This document shows positions 12,675-13,611 of a stretch of 13,611 bases of DNA, piece after piece (within the stretch, counting starts at the first letter, position 1; each line of letters begins with the position of its first letter). This stretch comes from Nitrospira sp. GTDB lineage: Bacteria > Nitrospirota > Thermodesulfovibrionia > Thermodesulfovibrionales > SM23-35. The position numbers were made by a program, and so were the translations under genes. The stretch is from contig VGWY01000048.1 of NCBI GenBank assembly GCA_016873575.1, positions 1-13,611 of the forward strand, given 5' to 3'. The notes under the pieces were generated by a model. That model ran no database searches. It saw only the letters and a program-made list of their open reading frames with translations, and was not told the DNA's origin.

Positions 12675-13611
12675 TTACTCTAGGCGGTTTGCCCAGATAT
12701 CCCAGGCTTCTTCCCATACAGCTACAGCTTTGCTACTACTATCCATAACCACTTGTGGAGCAACGGCATCACCTGCATTATCAGTCTCGATAAGTTCAGC
12801 AGTACCCCAGCCTGTGCCAACGGCATAGCGGTTTGCCCAGATATTAGTGCGTGTACCATCATATTGAGACCATACAGTAATGGCATTGCCACTATTATTT
12901 ATAGCCACTTGCTGGGCGCCAGCATCACCTGCATTATCAGTCTCGATAAGTTCAGCAGTACCCCAGCCTGTGCCAACGGCATAGCGGTTTGCCCAGATAT
13001 TAGTGCGTGTGCCATCAGATTGGTACCATACGGCGATGGCATTCCCGGCGCTGTCCATAGCTATTTTTGGGAAAAAAGCATCGCCTGCATCGTTGGTCTC
13101 GATAAGTTCAGCAGTACCCCAGCCAGCGCCCACTGTATAGCTGTTAGCCCATATGTTATAGCGTGTACCGTCAAATTGGTACCATACGGCAATGGCATTC
13201 CCGGCGCTGTCCATAGCTATTTTTGGATTCCAGGCATCACCTGTGGAATTCGTTTCAATAAGGGCAGTGTAGCCCCAGCCAGCGCCTGTTACATAACGCT
13301 TTGCATAAATACTATAGTTTATGCCGTCGTTTTGATGCCATACAACAATAGCATTCCCATTACTGTCCATAGCCACTTGAGGTGAAGAAGTGCCTGTGTC
13401 AGTCACAACAAGTTCGGCAGTGCCCCAGCCAGTACCTATGATATAGTAGTTAGCCCAGACATTATATTTAGTGCCATCATATTGATACCATACGGCAATG
13501 GCATTCCCGGCGCTGTCCATAGCTATTTTTGGATTCCAGGCATCACCTGTGGAATTCGTTTCAATAAGGGCAGTGGAGCCCCAGCCAGCGCCTGTTACAT
13601 AACGCTTTGCA
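12675..13611 (-). CDS. C-terminal part of a tandem-repeat, probably secreted, protein (5' end outside window)
   Basis: The frame is open from the right edge to TAA at 12675-12677, giving about 311 residues. It consists of units of ~52 residues (one of 50) with the pattern MDSAGNAIAVWYQ.DGTRYN, then IWANRY.VGTGWGTAELIET, then GDA..PQ(I/V)A. About six units are visible, the last one short and ending WDIWANRLE. Tryptophan- and glycine-rich repeats of this kind suggest a beta-propeller or beta-solenoid surface or secreted protein; no signal peptide can be judged because the start is missing. Some units are nearly identical in DNA, indicating recent amplification or gene conversion. Function unknown. 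Confidence 0.85.
   Translation of the reverse strand, partial: AKRYVTGAGWGSTALIETNSTGDAWNPKIAMDSAGNAIAVWYQYDGTKYNVWANYYIIGTGWGTAELVVTDTGTSSPQVAMDSNGNAIVVWHQNDGINYSIYAKRYVTGAGWGYTALIETNSTGDAWNPKIAMDSAGNAIAVWYQFDGTRYNIWANSYTVGAGWGTAELIETNDAGDAFFPKIAMDSAGNAIAVWYQSDGTRTNIWANRYAVGTGWGTAELIETDNAGDAGAQQVAINNSGNAITVWSQYDGTRTNIWANRYAVGTGWGTAELIETDNAGDAVAPQVVMDSSSKAVAVWEEAWDIWANRLE
12766..13611. repeat. DNA tandem repeats of ~156 bases in the repeat-protein gene
   Basis: 12766-12854 and 12922-13010 appear identical with a 156-base offset. 13190-13305 and 13496-13611 differ at one visible base (T/G in AGTG.AGCC) with a 306-base offset, i.e. two units of 150 and 156 bases. Repeats this alike are prone to assembly collapse. 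Confidence 0.8.

Noticed and set aside
12753..13385. 210-residue open frame on the + strand
   Set aside because: Antisense shadow of the tandem-repeat protein; its periodicity comes from the real gene.

Overview
The window is AT-rich bacterial DNA with dense, tightly overlapping genes. It reads as an accessory (defence and toxin-antitoxin) region joined to a short stretch of ordinary chromosome. The organism cannot be named from sequence alone. Palindromic repeats of the 'CCCCCCTTT..AAAGGGGGG' and 'ATTCCTGCC..GGCAGGAAT' types, a SPASM radical-SAM protein and a secreted tandem-repeat protein would fit a Nitrospirota- or Deltaproteobacteria-like genome; this is inference.

Region 1 (1-5402, + strand) looks like one operon with almost no spacing. 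After the end of an unidentified gene it holds: an OLD-family ATPase/TOPRIM nuclease whose last ~47 codons are in another frame; a KTSC-domain protein; a GIY-YIG nuclease-like protein; a 63-residue protein; and an 809-residue Rad50/RecF-like ABC ATPase with a CPLC zinc-hook motif and a C-terminal zinc ribbon. I know of no named defence system with this composition. The last three genes have the shape of a Lamassu/ABC-three-component cassette (effector nuclease, small middle protein, SMC-type ATPase). This is the best candidate for an undescribed system here.

Region 2 (5403-8776, + strand) is an array of small cassettes. Four copies of the same 5' gene fragment (MSLAVDNPIL..., resembling the start of a helicase-type restriction enzyme) lie at 5418, 6399, 7634 and 8361. 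Between and after them sit, in order: an MNT/HEPN pair, a DUF1016 (YhcG-like) nuclease gene with its catalytic core deleted, a MazE/MazF-like pair, and a lone MNT nucleotidyltransferase. This layout suggests repeated insertion, duplication or decay at one site.

Region 3 (8773-11619) looks like ordinary chromosome: a flavin reductase-like protein and a SPASM radical-SAM protein on +, then a secreted cyclophilin and an Smr-domain protein on -, the two pairs converging with a 17-base 3' overlap. The radical-SAM gene carries an in-frame palindromic repeat insertion.

Region 4 (11670-12674, - strand) is a second MNT/HEPN pair with an extended -10 promoter placed so close to the start codon that the mRNA may be leaderless. 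A repeat-rich intergenic segment follows. Region 5 (12675-13611, - strand) is the C-terminal part of a protein made of ~52-residue tandem repeats; its start lies beyond the window. No tRNA, rRNA, CRISPR array or transposase was seen.
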